The translations under genes were made by a program, and so were the position numbers. 64,000 bases of DNA from Chlorokybus atmophyticus (Eukaryota > Streptophyta > Chlorokybophyceae > Chlorokybales > Chlorokybaceae). A model generated the notes under the pieces. That model was not told where the DNA came from, made no database searches, and saw nothing but the letters and a program-made list of their open reading frames with translations. How positions within the stretch are numbered: the stretch's first letter is position 1; each line of letters begins with the position of its first letter. Shown one piece after another: positions 25,742 through 36,224 of the stretch. Where the stretch lies: positions 1,868,968-1,932,967 of the forward strand of contig RHPI01003369.1 in the NCBI GenBank assembly GCA_009103225.1, in the 5' to 3' direction.

Positions 25742-25905
25742 CATGCGTGGTTCAGCAATTATGGAGAACCGACCACGAATTGGTCCGTATTGTCGCGGAC
25801 ACTTTGACCTAGAAGGCTTGGTTTAGTTCAGGACCATGCATTGTCCGCAATACAATGGAAATGTGGACCAGTATGAGCAGACCATGCATGGTGCGGGCTG
25901 CTCGT
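25742..25905. repeat. Palindrome array 2, segment b
   Basis: CCATGCGTGG at the hAT junction, GACCACGAATTGGTC (25,771-25,785), GGACCATGCATTGTCCGC (25,831-25,848) and AGACCATGCATGGTGCGG (25,880-25,897). Confidence 0.75.
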
Positions 25906-25920
25906 CCAAATTGACCGATA

Positions 25921-28900
25921 GGGTGATTCCGCCTAATTTCGGGTGCTAACCTAATTTCGTGCGTTGGCAGTTTTTGGCATTTTTTGGCGGAATGGTGAAG
26001 GGAATGGCGGTGGGGAAGATACCCCTGGGTTCCTCTCGAGCCGGGCTATCTACCCATGCTTTCAGTTTCAAATTTGAAGCAGTAGCGCGCGCACTATGCA
26101 ATTTTGAATAGGCTTTTATAGGTAGTTAAATGTGAAAACTCATGGTATGGAACTTTGGTTGGTAATAACTCTTGCAAACTAATAGCTTTTGACATGGGGT
26201 CTTTTGCATCATGTTATATACTGTATAATACAACTTCTCACCAAGTTTCATGTTAATTGGAAAAGAATTGAGACAGTTGAGTGTGCCATGTGGGGGGGGT
26301 TGCGCGTACGTAATCTTGAAGTGAGGGTCAGTAGTAACTTTTGACTCCGTGCATATTTTAAAATGGGGTTTTTGGCATTGTTCTAGTTATGGTATAATAC
26401 ACATTCATCTAAAGTTTCATGCCATTTGCATGTCTACTCCAACAATTAGGTGTGACACTCAGAAGAGTGTTGTGTAAGATTTTCAAATGTGCATGCAAGT
26501 TGTGGCGGGTGTTGTGGCAGCGACCTAGCGACATGGGTTGTTGACATTGTGATTGAGAAGGTTGTGTGCATGCTTGCTGTGCCATTGCATTGCGGGTGGT
26601 AGTAGTTGGTTAGTTGAGTGGGGGAGGGGTGACATTACACACGGGGCTAGTTAGGCACACAAGCAAGAGCTCTGCATTACAAGGAGAGGATGGTCAACAA
26701 GGATACTCAGGTACCTACTCTACCAGGCTGGCTCAGAACTGCTTGGATGCCATTGCAGTGTCTCATCACAGCCAGTATGTGCAATGCTATGCACGTGAAA
26801 CGCTCAGCTTTTGGTGCCAAGCGTGTCACCAACAAGTAGGTGCAGTTGGAGGCCAAGTCCGGCCTCAACCAGCACAAGAGGGGCCACTACATCAGCAAAG
26901 CAGCACATGCAAAGCTGCTGGAGGCTGTGCCAGCAGTTTTGGAAGCAGCCAAGTCTGGTTGCATGAGCCTCGCTGAGGCTGCCAGAGAGGTTGGACTTCC
27001 CCCTTCCACTATGCTTGACTACCACCACAACCCATCCCCAGCTGCAAGCATACAAGTAAGTTAGCTGTTAGCCATGCAGAGTTCCTGTTGCAGCAGTGAG
27101 AACTGTTAGCACAACCATCAGCTTACTTGCGTGCTGATGTTGGTAGGGGAGCTGGTCGCCCTTGCGTGTTGACGTTGGAGGAGGAGACTGAGCTCGTGAG
27201 CGTGCTCACTCATGCCAACAACATGGGGAATGCCATGACACTCACTGAGATTGCCATGTACGTGGCTAAGCTACTTGTGAAGGATGACAGAAGGGCATGC
27301 TTCAAGGATGGCATACCGAGCTACAAGTGGGTGGCATCGTTTAGAAAGAAACACAAGCTAAGCAAGAGGAAGGCAGAACCTCTGGATGCTAGTCGTTGTG
27401 GAAGCTTCAAACGCTGGATAGTCAAGGACTACTTCCAGACACTGCGTGAGGTATTGGACCACCTGCAAATAGGTCCTGACCGCATCATTAGCTGTGATGA
27501 GATTGGAGTAGAGCCTGAGTCCTGCATGAAGAACTGTGAGGTCATTATGAAACGGTGAGTACCATTGTGTTGCAGTTGTGCAAAGTGTGTGATGCAATGC
27601 TTGACCAGCTGTGTGCATGCAGAGGATCAAAGTGGGCACAGCTTGGCACCTCTGGTGGGCGCCAACATGTCACCATCATGGCAGCAGTGACTGCAACCGG
27701 CTATGCCATCCCCCCGGGAGCCATCATGAATGGTGCCAAAGTGTATGAAGAGTGGTATGCAGCATGGGACATACCTGGAGCACAGCTAGCAGTGCAAGAG
27801 AATGCATGGATGACCACGGAGCTGTTTGGCACCTGGATTGACCACCTTGCACGTAACATGCCTGGTGGGATCAGCCCCTCCAACCCTGCGCTTCTGATAT
27901 GTGACGGCCATGTAAGCAGATACAATGTCAAGACCATTGACAAATGCAGAGACATGGGCTTAGAGGTCCTGGTGCTACCCCCCCACACAACCCACAGACT
28001 CTAAGTGCTGGACGTTTTTTGTTTAGCAGTTTCAAAGCTCAGTACCGGAAGGAGTACAGGGCATGGTTTGCCAACAACCAACATGTGAGTGGCTTGCCTA
28101 ACGAGGCATTCCTAAGGATGCTAGTGGGCAGTTTCTACGCAGGCCTCAGTGCACACAATATCATCAACGGATTCAGAGCATGTGGTAAGCATGCATGCAA
28201 TGTGCATGCATGCATGTGTGCATGCAAACCCATAACTGACCTGCCTGTGATGCTATGCAGGTATCCACCCCTTTAACAATTGTGCTGTTGACAAGTACCT
28301 TCCCCCTGAAGGACCCAAGGGTGCACTGGACTGCCTGCTGGATGCCCTGGAGAGGGGGGGTTGCGAGGAGGAGGAGTTGGTGGAGGAAGAGCAGCAGAGA
28401 GATGCTGAGACTGCTGCTGCATCAGAGACCCAAGATGTAGCCAAGAAGAGGAGGGTAGGCGTGCTCCCTAAGACTGCTGAGTGGCTAACAAGCCAAGATG
28501 TAAGAGACAGGCAGCATGGCATTGAGGAGGAGAGGAGGCAAAAGCAAGAAGGCATAGCAGCACGCAAGGCAACTAGACAGACCAAAAGACGTGACAAGGA
28601 GGCAGCCGATGCAAGAAGGGCCACCGAAACACAAGCAAAGAAGCAGCAGGCAGCAGACAAGAAGAGGGAGCAAGAGCAGGAGAAGGCAGCAAGGGCAGCT
28701 GAGCAAGAAGCGGCCAGACTAGCCAAGCAAAAGGAGGCCTTACGCAAGGAGGCGGAGGTCAAGGAGGGGCTGTTGCTGGCGCAGGAGAGGAGGGAGAAGA
28801 ACAACAGGGAAGCCCTGGAGCTATACCACAGCTGGAGTTGGGACAGCTGCAGTTGGGTGAGCGAACGCCATGTGCCGTTCTTCGTTTGGGCAGAGCAGCT

Positions 28901-29506
28901 GCTCCTCAAGGTGGATCGCCGCCTCTGCTACAAGGAGGAGCATGAGGCAGCCAGAGAGGCTGGCGCCCGCTGGAGAGCACGTAGGGTTAGGCATAAGTAG
29001 AGAAAGACAAGCGTAGCCAGCTGTACATACACCCATGCAACCGCATATATACAACCCCATCGCTTGCCTGCTGTCGCTGTAGCCTAATACTTGCATTCTG
29101 CCGCCTTGTCCTCAACATTGCACACTGCCTTGCATGCTGCCTTGCCCCCCCCCTCTCCCATCATTTGCACAGTTGAAAAGGGCGGGAATGTCAGCTAGCG
29201 CCAGCTGTGCTGACCGCCGCCACCGCCGGCCTTACCCACAACGTTGGGCTGGTGCTTACCTCGCCCCACAGCGCAAAAGCACCGCCCGAAATTATGACAG
29301 GTAGATTTTGTTCTGCAAGCTGACACACCCTTACCTGTGCAGCGTCGTATCTGACGCGTCACCTGTCCAAAATTGTGAAACAATATGGGTGGATAGCTAA
29401 ACTCTAGGCCTATACTACCTATGAGGGGACTACCCGCCAGAAAGTGCTTCAATCAAGCGTTATTTCACTTCCTGCCTTATTTGCCCGAAATTAGGCGGAA
29501 TCACCC
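25921..29506 (+). mobile_element. Pogo-like (Tc1/mariner superfamily) DNA transposon
   Basis: 3,586 bp bounded by at least 23-bp perfect inverted repeats beginning GGGTGATTCCGCCTAATTTC at 25,921 and ending with its complement at 29,506. It holds a DDE transposase gene. The expected TA duplication is visible at neither end in matching form (left flank GATA, right flank AAAG), so a flanking change or different border is possible. The 26.1-26.45 kb leader contains two degenerate copies of a GTATAATACA...AAGTTTCATG block. Confidence 0.85.
26789..29000 (+). pseudogene. Pogo-like transposase with long basic coiled-coil tail, broken
   Basis: Starts at ATG 26,789 (MHVKRSAFGAKR). Blocks in order: helix-turn-helix (SLAEAAREVGLPPSTMLDYH, about 26,965), a second DNA-binding region (GIPSYKWVASFRKKHKL), and the DDE core. 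The core has D in ISCDEIGV (about 27,490), D in LLICDGHVS (about 27,900), and LPPHTTHRL...LD (about 27,980), 35 residues after the second D. After a further intron (about 28,183-28,260) comes a 200-residue tail rich in K/E/A/Q, a likely coiled coil, ending at 29,000. Introns are GT-AG (for example 27,555-27,622). Damage: TAG at 26,837-26,839, TAA at 28,002-28,004 where glutamine is usual (HRLQ), and a frame change in the adjacent T-run. Confidence 0.82.
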
Positions 29507-29586
29507 AAAGCTGAGCGTGCACCAGCAACGGTCCGCTCAATAATTATGTTTGGACCAGCCACTCTGTTAAAAGCTACCACAACATA
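29507..29586. repeat. Palindrome array 2, segment c
   Basis: An 80-bp remnant between two transposons, with ACGGTCCGC and TTTGGACCAGCC half-palindromes matching the array arms. Confidence 0.45.
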
Positions 29587-30055
29587 CAGTCTACCCTCGC
29601 TAAGAGCATACTATTTGTCCCCAGCAATCGTATGCTCTTGGCGAAGTTATGCTCTTGGCGTTTAAGAGAATAACATGCTCTTAAAAAAAAAGAGCATAAA
29701 TATGCTAAAAACGCGGCTTCGTCACGCCCGTCACGCTCATTACGTCACGCGCATCAGGTTACGCCCGTTGCGCCATTACACCCATCACGCTGGTTGCGCG
29801 TCACATCTTGCCCATCATGCCCTAATCGTCACGCTCATCACGCCTTATGCCACACCCGTCACGTCTTCTCCCTCGATGTTGGGAATATGCACACTCAAAC
29901 ATGCAAGAATTTCATGAAAAAAATATATGCTCTTCGCGGTTAGTCATATTCTCTTAGGCACCAACATTTGCCTGTAAAACCATTTGTAATCTCACATTCT
30001 ATGCTATAAGCGGGGTTATTCTCTTGGAGCGAAGTCTCTTAGCGGGGGTAGACTG
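29587..30055. mobile_element. Pogo-like MITE with TA duplication
   Basis: 469 bp, no coding capacity. Ends are CAGTCTACCCTCGCTAAGAG (left) and the complement of CAGTCTACCCCCGCTAAGAG (right). TA lies on both sides (29,585-29,586 and 30,056-30,057). The CAGT start and TA site fit pogo/Tigger-type elements, but the ends differ from those of the 25.9-kb element, so a different mobiliser is implied. The interior repeats GAGCATA/TATGCTCTT and a series of CATCACGC/CGTCACGC units. Confidence 0.82.
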
Positions 30056-30345
30056 TATATGGTCCACAATAGGTAAAGTACGGACCGGATGCATGGTCCG
30101 TATGCTCATGGACAGATGCACCGGGGACAGCCCTGGTCCGGCCGCGGACCATAAATGGTCCAGACTCCCGCAGAATATCGGACCGGTAACATTAGTGCTC
30201 CGGCCGCGGACCATGCATGGTGCGCTACAGCGCACAGGACAATGGGGCTCCGAAAGGACCATGGACGGTCCGTCCCCCGGAGCCCAGGTACTCGTGGTCC
30301 TCAGGGGACGGACCATGCATGGCCCGCGAACAAGCCGTGTGCAAA
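30056..30345. repeat. Palindrome array 2, segment d
   Basis: Strong copies at 30,081-30,100, 30,146-30,161 (GGACCATAAATGGTCC), 30,206-30,225 (GCGGACCATGCATGGTGCGC), 30,256-30,271 (GGACCATGGACGGTCC) and 30,310-30,327. This is the GC-richest part of the array. Long frames on both strands are by-products. Confidence 0.85.
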
Positions 30346-30945
30346 AGCTGCGCGATGCAACGGGGCTTAAAACGGTTGAGGTTGCAAACAACATGGATTG
30401 CGTGATGGCTCGTGTGTCTTGTGTTACATGTGTTGTCAATGATGCAATTCATTTTTGAATACTGCACACTATGGTGCAGACTACCCTTTCAATCGTCCAT
30501 TTAACAAGTTTTATAAAAAGGATTAATCGCTTGAAGGTTTTAAACTGCAGACACTCAATGTATCAAGCATTGCACGTCACTGGCAACACTAGACTTTATG
30601 CGAGGCGCTCATGTATATGTAAATAGGTGATGTGTGTCGTGTTCACGCGAAGACCGATAGACAGCTAGTGGGCAAATTAACTTAACCTGCATCATGCATT
30701 TGTTTTAGTCAATTTTCAGTGGGGAACGAGGGGAAACACGCGGGGCGGCCAAATAAGCTTGGAATGGTATCATTAAAAATCAGAGTTGTAAATTGCATAT
30801 CATTATCTAACTTTTCAACTTGCTGTTTTATAGGCCCCAACCTTCACTTTTGCCCTGTATCTGGAATCCTATATGTGTCCAACTTGAAATTTAAAATAGG
30901 CTTTTAGTCTCCATGCGTTATGCATACAGTGCATTATCTTGTTGT
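30346..30945. other. Gene-free stretch
   Basis: AT-rich sequence between the palindrome array and the decayed retroelement. No reverse transcriptase is seen where the retroelement would continue. Confidence 0.5.
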
Positions 30946-31602
30946 TCACACAAGCTCGTACACTTTGGCCACGATGTGCGTGCCGTTTGGACGACCGCTG
31001 TGCAGATATTCAGCAGCAAAGTGATCTTCGACTGTTGCCAGTGTGGTCTACTTGGCGCGGACACGATGAGCACGGGAGCCATGCCGCGCTGCGTTGATTT
31101 TGAGAGGATGCCCCAGTAAAGAACACACCTGTCGGAAGCTGGTAGCCACGTGGTGGCGCTTATCGTCCTCGGAGTGCACATTCTCGATGATGTATCCTGG
31201 AGGCCTGAACAGCTGCTTGCTCTGCAGAATTTTCACGACACGCATGAGTTCTCAGAACGGTTGTGAGCGAGGATCAGCGAGTCGCTTGCCGCTGCCTGCT
31301 CTGGCGTGTCCTTGACACTCCCATCCTGCTATCAGCAGGTCGATGTTGCCCACCGCTAGGAGGTGATCCGCAACGATTAAACGGATGTCCTGTGGCAGTG
31401 CCTTCAGACTGCCTTGCAGTGCCGATAGCGGCAGTCGCTGCGGGTAGCATTTGTGTAGGTGGCGCAAGTGGTGGCCCAATGCAATCTGTGCGTGTGGATC
31501 AGGGTCACAGTAGAAGTACTTGGTGACTGTCGCGCCGGTGTCGATGACAGCAGTGAGGCCACTACATAATCCTCCAAATAGTTTCAACACGGTGATGCCT
31601 TG
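30946..31602 (-). pseudogene. C5-cytosine DNA methyltransferase domain of a retroelement
   Basis: Reads on in the same frame as the protease upstream on this strand. Motif I: LKLFGGLCSGLTAVIDTG (about 31,590-31,537). Motif IV region: LLIAGWECQGHARAGSGK followed by DPRS (about 31,340-31,265); the catalytic Pro-Cys-Gln appears as Glu-Cys-Gln. Motif VI: IENVHSEDDKRHH (about 31,185). Motif VIII region: ARHGSRAHRVRAK (about 31,085-31,050). The family transfers methyl groups from S-adenosylmethionine to cytosine. Stops interrupt the frame: TAA at 31,603-31,605, TGA at 31,252-31,254 and TAG at 31,048-31,050. The last two sit where tryptophan is common in relatives known to me. No target-recognition domain was identified. 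Confidence 0.72.
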
Positions 31603-32400
31603 TTATCGCCGGAATACGTGAAACTCCACTACTCCAGTGGCCACCTGGTGTTGTTCTCGGACAGCAGCTTGGTCCTTGTAGAGAGGGAACCGTGAAGTGA
31701 GCCGCGGTCTTGTCAGAAGCAGATGGGCAACCACCTGTGCGCGCCAGCGGCGTTCCGCTGGTTGCTGGTGGGCCACTTCCTCAATAGCATCTTCCTGAGA
31801 CTCGTCGTATGGAATAGGAGAGTCTTGGTCCGCGTCGTGGGTAACCACCGCAGATGACCTGTCAGTGGTTGTCGAGCCCGACCTGTGAGTGGCTGTCGCA
31901 GCTGACCTGTCAGTGGTTGCCGACAACGACCTGTAGGTGGCTGTTGCAGCTGACCTTTGGTGGGAGCGAGTGCGAGCCACCAACTTGAGAGGCAGATATC
32001 CTTCAACTTCTCCGTCCTCCTCATCCCAATGAGGACGAAACCAGGCCTTCTCTGTCCAGCAGTCCAGCCCCATGCCAACAGGGAAGTTGAAGTCCTGTCC
32101 CAACAGCAGGTCGAAGGATCCTGCGTCGGTGACCACGCACTTTTGTATGACCTCGGTGCTGTGGGACGGGTCCACTTCTATCAAGCGGATGCAGAGGGCT
32201 TGCTTGGTGATACCGATCACCTTGTTACGGCTGCCGGTTGCGGTGTCGAGCACGTATGGGCACGGCATCAGCTCAGCGCTGGTGATGCCAAGGTCACGTC
32301 CGAGGTAACGTCCGATGATGACAGGCTGGCCTCTAGAGTCAAGCATCACCCGCTTGGGTGCTTGCCCATTGATCGTGACATGCTTGCCTTAGTTGGCGAT
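31603..32400 (-). pseudogene. Retropepsin-like protease domain of the same retroelement
   Basis: Reads KHVTINGQAPKRVMLDSRGQ, a retropepsin start with active-site-like DSRG. Later it has SFDLLLGQDFNFPVGMGLDCW (shown in part: DLLLGQDFNF), the usual second conserved block. It then becomes low-complexity with repeats of the type THRSGSTTTDRS before the methyltransferase domain. Frame and strand are shared with that domain, so gag-protease-methyltransferase formed one polyprotein or closely linked frames. Confidence 0.65.
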
Positions 32401-35051
32401 CATGGCCGCGTTGGCATGGATGCGCAGCCACTTGAATCGTCGGTAGCGTGTGCGTGGGGTGTCTGCTGCTGCAACCTCCTCGATGGTGTCGAGCGCAGTG
32501 CGGCAAGCGCCCCTCAACCAGCTAGGTCTTGAGCACCTTCTTGACCGCGGCCTGGCAAGAACCGTCCTTGTCTTGGCTGTTGATAAACACGCTGTGGCCT
32601 GGGTGCTAACGGTGCTGCCTGTGGCTGCCCTGGTTGCGGTGCCGCGGGATTGCGTCTCTGTGTGGCCAGGGTCATTCCTGGCGGCGTGGCCAGTGGCTAT
32701 TGGGGAAATCCTGGAGGACCGGGTGTTGTGGGCCCGCTTCCCGTGCGGCCTGTTTTTCCACATAAGTCCAGCGTACTGCATGAGTTGCCTCCCTGACCAA
32801 TGTACCTTCCCATGTGGATGTTGGGTTGTTAATCTCATCACTCCAACGGTGATTCTGAGGCATGGGCTGGAGATACACTGCGCGGAGGAGCCTCGCTCTT
32901 ATGTTGTGGGTGATAGTGGGAACCCTTGGAATCCATGCCATGTAGGAATCCCATCTGCCATTGACCACTCCCACCTTCAACACCGTTGTTGCTCGCGCCC
33001 GCACAGTGAGGTAAATCTCTGGTTGTTGGACATGCTGCTTGTAGGCAGTTGAGTCTCAACTGTTGAGATGCGTCTGCGTTGCCGCGCTGCTTCCACCCCT
33101 GGTAACCTCAGTATGGCCTCTTGTACTCCTTCTAAAATGTCGGTGGATGTGGAGGCAACCTCGTCATAGGCTTGCCGTAGTTAGCGCAGGAAGGCGTCTA
33201 CCAAGAGCAATCTGGTGCTGAAGGCGAGCGGGGGGACTGCGGGGTGATTGGTGACTAGCCAAGTCACCAGTCTTGCTCGAGCTGCGTTACCACCTTCTCG
33301 CATCCCCAGCATGCGCCTCAGGCCGATGCCTTCTTGTCGGTGCAGCATGGTTGCTTGTTGCTATAGGGCAGTACGTAGTTGCTGTTCCCTGCTCCATCTC
33401 GTTGTGTCCACCCTTGCGTTGTGAGGTAGCCTCTCCTTGGATCCCATTGATCTCCAGGCAAGTCTTCCAACAAGGCGGGTAGCAGCGGGGCGATCACCCC
33501 CCTGGTTTGTTGGGCCAGCGCCTGTCTGGTTACCGGGCTCACCGACGAGAGGTGTTGTACTAGATGATGGGCCAGCGATTGTTGGCTGAAGAATGCCAGC
33601 GCGAGCATCGGCAAGGCCGTGCGCTCTTGCGTTGATGGCCGCCGCTTGATCCTGTCGCCAAGTGAATGCCTGTTCTAGCGCGGAGTAGCGCTCATGACAT
33701 CGAACGGTATTGAGGGGCCTCAGTGCTTCGTTGTCACCCACAGGCATGTCGACTGTATCAGCGATGTGCTGCTGTACGTTGGGTTGCCGGTCCCTATACG
33801 TGTCCAGTGGGCTGGGCTCAAAGGGTTCATGACGGACGAGGGCGGGTTGGCGTGGCGCCGTCTGCATATCGTTATGCAGAGTCTAAAACAACTGCAGTGC
33901 CAGCTCCAGTACAACAGGCGTTCTGACAACGAAAACATGGTCTCGCATGGGAGGTGCCGTGCCGGCGAGAATTTCATCCTCTAGTTGTTGCCGAGTCTGT
34001 TTTGGAAGCGTGTGTTATTCAGGCAGTGGGAAGACTCGATCACTGCGTTCAACGCGTGTTGTGCGCTCCCCTCCTCGCCCAAAAACAATGGTAGTGGGAT
34101 CTGCCCCAAGCATGATGGTCTCCCAGGCACGCGCAGCTTGCTGACTTCGCGGGACAGCCTGACGTGACGTCGAGGGCGGGCAATGTAGCTGAGCGTGTTG
34201 CTGCAGCGGCAGCAGGCTCGACGATGGCAATGTCGCTGGTGGCGAGAGTGCCGCTCAATGGCGCGAGAGTGGTCTCAACGCCTGCTGGCACAGGTGGTGT
34301 TGTTGGAGTGGGACCGGTGCGACCTACTGCTGCAGAGTTGGTAACGGCAGTGGCTGTTGCCTGCGTGCTCACCGTGTGGGTGCGACGGTGCTCATTGGTA
34401 GACCAATTTTTGGTGAGATTGGAGCAGTTGCTGCTAGCGTTGACGGAGTTGACGTTGTAGCCGGTGTCATCGTTGCGGCTGGTGTAGTGCCACTGGTGGC
34501 TTTAGAGGAGGTGGCTGCTGGCGATGTTGCGGCTTCCCCTTGAACTCGCCGGGATGGTTGAATATGCGGCGGAGTGCTGGTGTCTCTCGTGCGCTTTGGA
34601 GCCATCAGTGCCCATCGGGCAGAGTAACAGTTGCGGTAGTCCTGCTCCTTCTCTTCCTCCAAGCGTGCCATACGTGCCATGAGGGCAGTCATATGGTCAT
34701 CAGCTGGCGGTTTGGCTGGAGCCTTGGCGGCAACATCAGCAGCGCGTGGACATCCTTCCAGTCCCTTAGTCCCGCTGAGGAGGGCGATTTCTTCCCCCTG
34801 TAGCCTTGCTCTTCCTTGCGAGCGTTGGCATAGTTGTTGGTGTGGTTATGGCTTCCGGTGTGGTTGTTGTTGTAGCCACCAGCGTTGTTGCCATTGTGGC
34901 CTCCAGTGTTGTTGCCGTTGTGACCTCCAGTGTTGTTGCTGTTGTAGCCACTAGAGTTGTTGCCGTTGTAACCCCCAAAGTTGTTGCCGTTGTGGCCTAC
35001 AGTGTTGTTGCTGTTGTAGTTGTTGACGGGTCTCAACTTGGGGAACTTAAG
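32401..35051 (-). other. Decayed linker region between gag and protease
   Basis: After the TAG that ends gag (35,052-35,054) the same frame continues as an Asn/Gly-rich repeat (units like GGHNGNNT and GGYNGNNS) to about 34,690. Beyond that, Thr/Ala/Pro-rich pieces appear in different frames down to 32.4 kb. Coding origin is likely but frame continuity is lost. Confidence 0.5.
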
Positions 35052-36224
35052 CTAGCAGACGGACTTCAAGTGGCCTGTCTTGTGACAGTAATCGCAGGCC
35101 AGAGTTGAGTACTCTTCGGTGCACTCCTTTTGATAGTGCCCATGCCGTCCACAGCGATGACACAGCACAGGGGCAGACAGAGCTGTATGCGCTGTCCGTT
35201 TCCCTTTGTCGCGTGGTGGAGCGTCGCGGTCACATTCGCGGCGCGGAGGCTCGACAGTCGTGCTGGCTATAGGCCGTGAGGCGCTGCGGTTGGTGTTCAG
35301 CACTGCCTTCTCATACACCAAGCGCTTATGGATGGCTTGTGCAGTCTCAAAAGCTTCCTTGAGCGTGTAGCCAAGGGGCCTGCTGTAATTCAGGGTCAGG
35401 CGCGTTAACTCGCTCAGGGTGGCATCCAACTCATTGACATATACCACTGCGGCCGCCGCATCGCTAACGATCTTGTAGTCAGTGTCCTTCAACAGCCCTT
35501 CCAGTCTAGAGTACAGGCGTAGGGGGTCCTTATTGGGCTTGCACCGGAACCGCCTCAACTCCTCCACTTTACTAGTGGTCTGCGGTGGGAAGGTGTGACG
35601 AAGTGCAGCGTATAGATCCTTGAGTGGAGAGTCCGAGATGGCAGCACCTACAGTGATGGCTGGTGCGCGCAGTGCAACTGACCCAAGGGTGAAAGCGCTG
35701 CCTCCCGCACGAGAGCTAGGTGTTGCCATAGGTAGGGGCGTGCCCACCTCAGCGGCTGCAGTTTGTTGTTTCTCAAGGATGGCAGCACAACGATCCAGGA
35801 TCCGGGCCCGTCGCGCGGCCGTCTTGATCTCAATCTCTACAGGGGTTAGGTTGACGACCACCAACTCCGGTTCCTCCTCCTCTGCTCTGTCAATGGCTGC
35901 CGCTATGGACAACCCGGTAATTGTAGTGGGAGTGGCAGATTGAAAGACGGCTGCTGGACTCTGAAGTGATGCAGGTGCTCTGGTACTGGTGAGCTCGCCA
36001 TAACCATCAACTCGATGCAGTTCAGCAACAGACTTCCAGACATCATGTGCTTCATGGTCCAGATACTGAGCAGCAATGTGAAAAGAGATCTCATCTGACC
36101 AGTCTTTGTTCTTCAGAGCCTGCTGTTGCATCTTGAAGTGGAACTCGATGATGAATTTGTCCTGAGAGGTAGTGCCGGCACGTTCGGAGAAGCGCAGGGA
36201 CGTGGTTGAGCTGGAAGACTCCAT
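35052..36224 (-). CDS. gag: Gag-like protein with two zinc knuckles (retroelement)
   Basis: A 390-residue frame from MESSSSTTSL. An N-terminal half with DKFIIEFHFKMQQQALKNK and an Ala-rich linker leads to a gag core (ALRHTFPPQTTSKVEELRRF, then LNYSRPLGYTLKEAF). It ends with two CCHC knuckles, CHRCGRHGHYQKEC and CDYCHKTGHLKSVC. Gag knuckles bind element RNA. The frame lies upstream, in transcription order, of the protease and methyltransferase remnants. It is the best-preserved part of this element. Its LTRs and a reverse transcriptase were not found nearby. Confidence 0.75.
   Translation of the reverse strand: MESSSSTTSLRFSERAGTTSQDKFIIEFHFKMQQQALKNKDWSDEISFHIAAQYLDHEAHDVWKSVAELHRVDGYGELTSTRAPASLQSPAAVFQSATPTTITGLSIAAAIDRAEEEEPELVVVNLTPVEIEIKTAARRARILDRCAAILEKQQTAAAEVGTPLPMATPSSRAGGSAFTLGSVALRAPAITVGAAISDSPLKDLYAALRHTFPPQTTSKVEELRRFRCKPNKDPLRLYSRLEGLLKDTDYKIVSDAAAAVVYVNELDATLSELTRLTLNYSRPLGYTLKEAFETAQAIHKRLVYEKAVLNTNRSASRPIASTTVEPPRRECDRDAPPRDKGKRTAHTALSAPVLCHRCGRHGHYQKECTEEYSTLACDYCHKTGHLKSVC

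Noticed and set aside
16554-28004. Variant genetic code reading TAA/TAG as glutamine
   Set aside because: Several transposon stops fall at plausible Gln codons. However, ST1 and ST2 end at the same aligned residue with TAG and TAA, host genes use CAA/CAG internally, and other stops fall at Trp or Tyr positions.
30024-30458. 144- and 146-residue frames on opposite strands
   Set aside because: They lie over palindrome segment d and mirror each other. They are by-products of the repeats.
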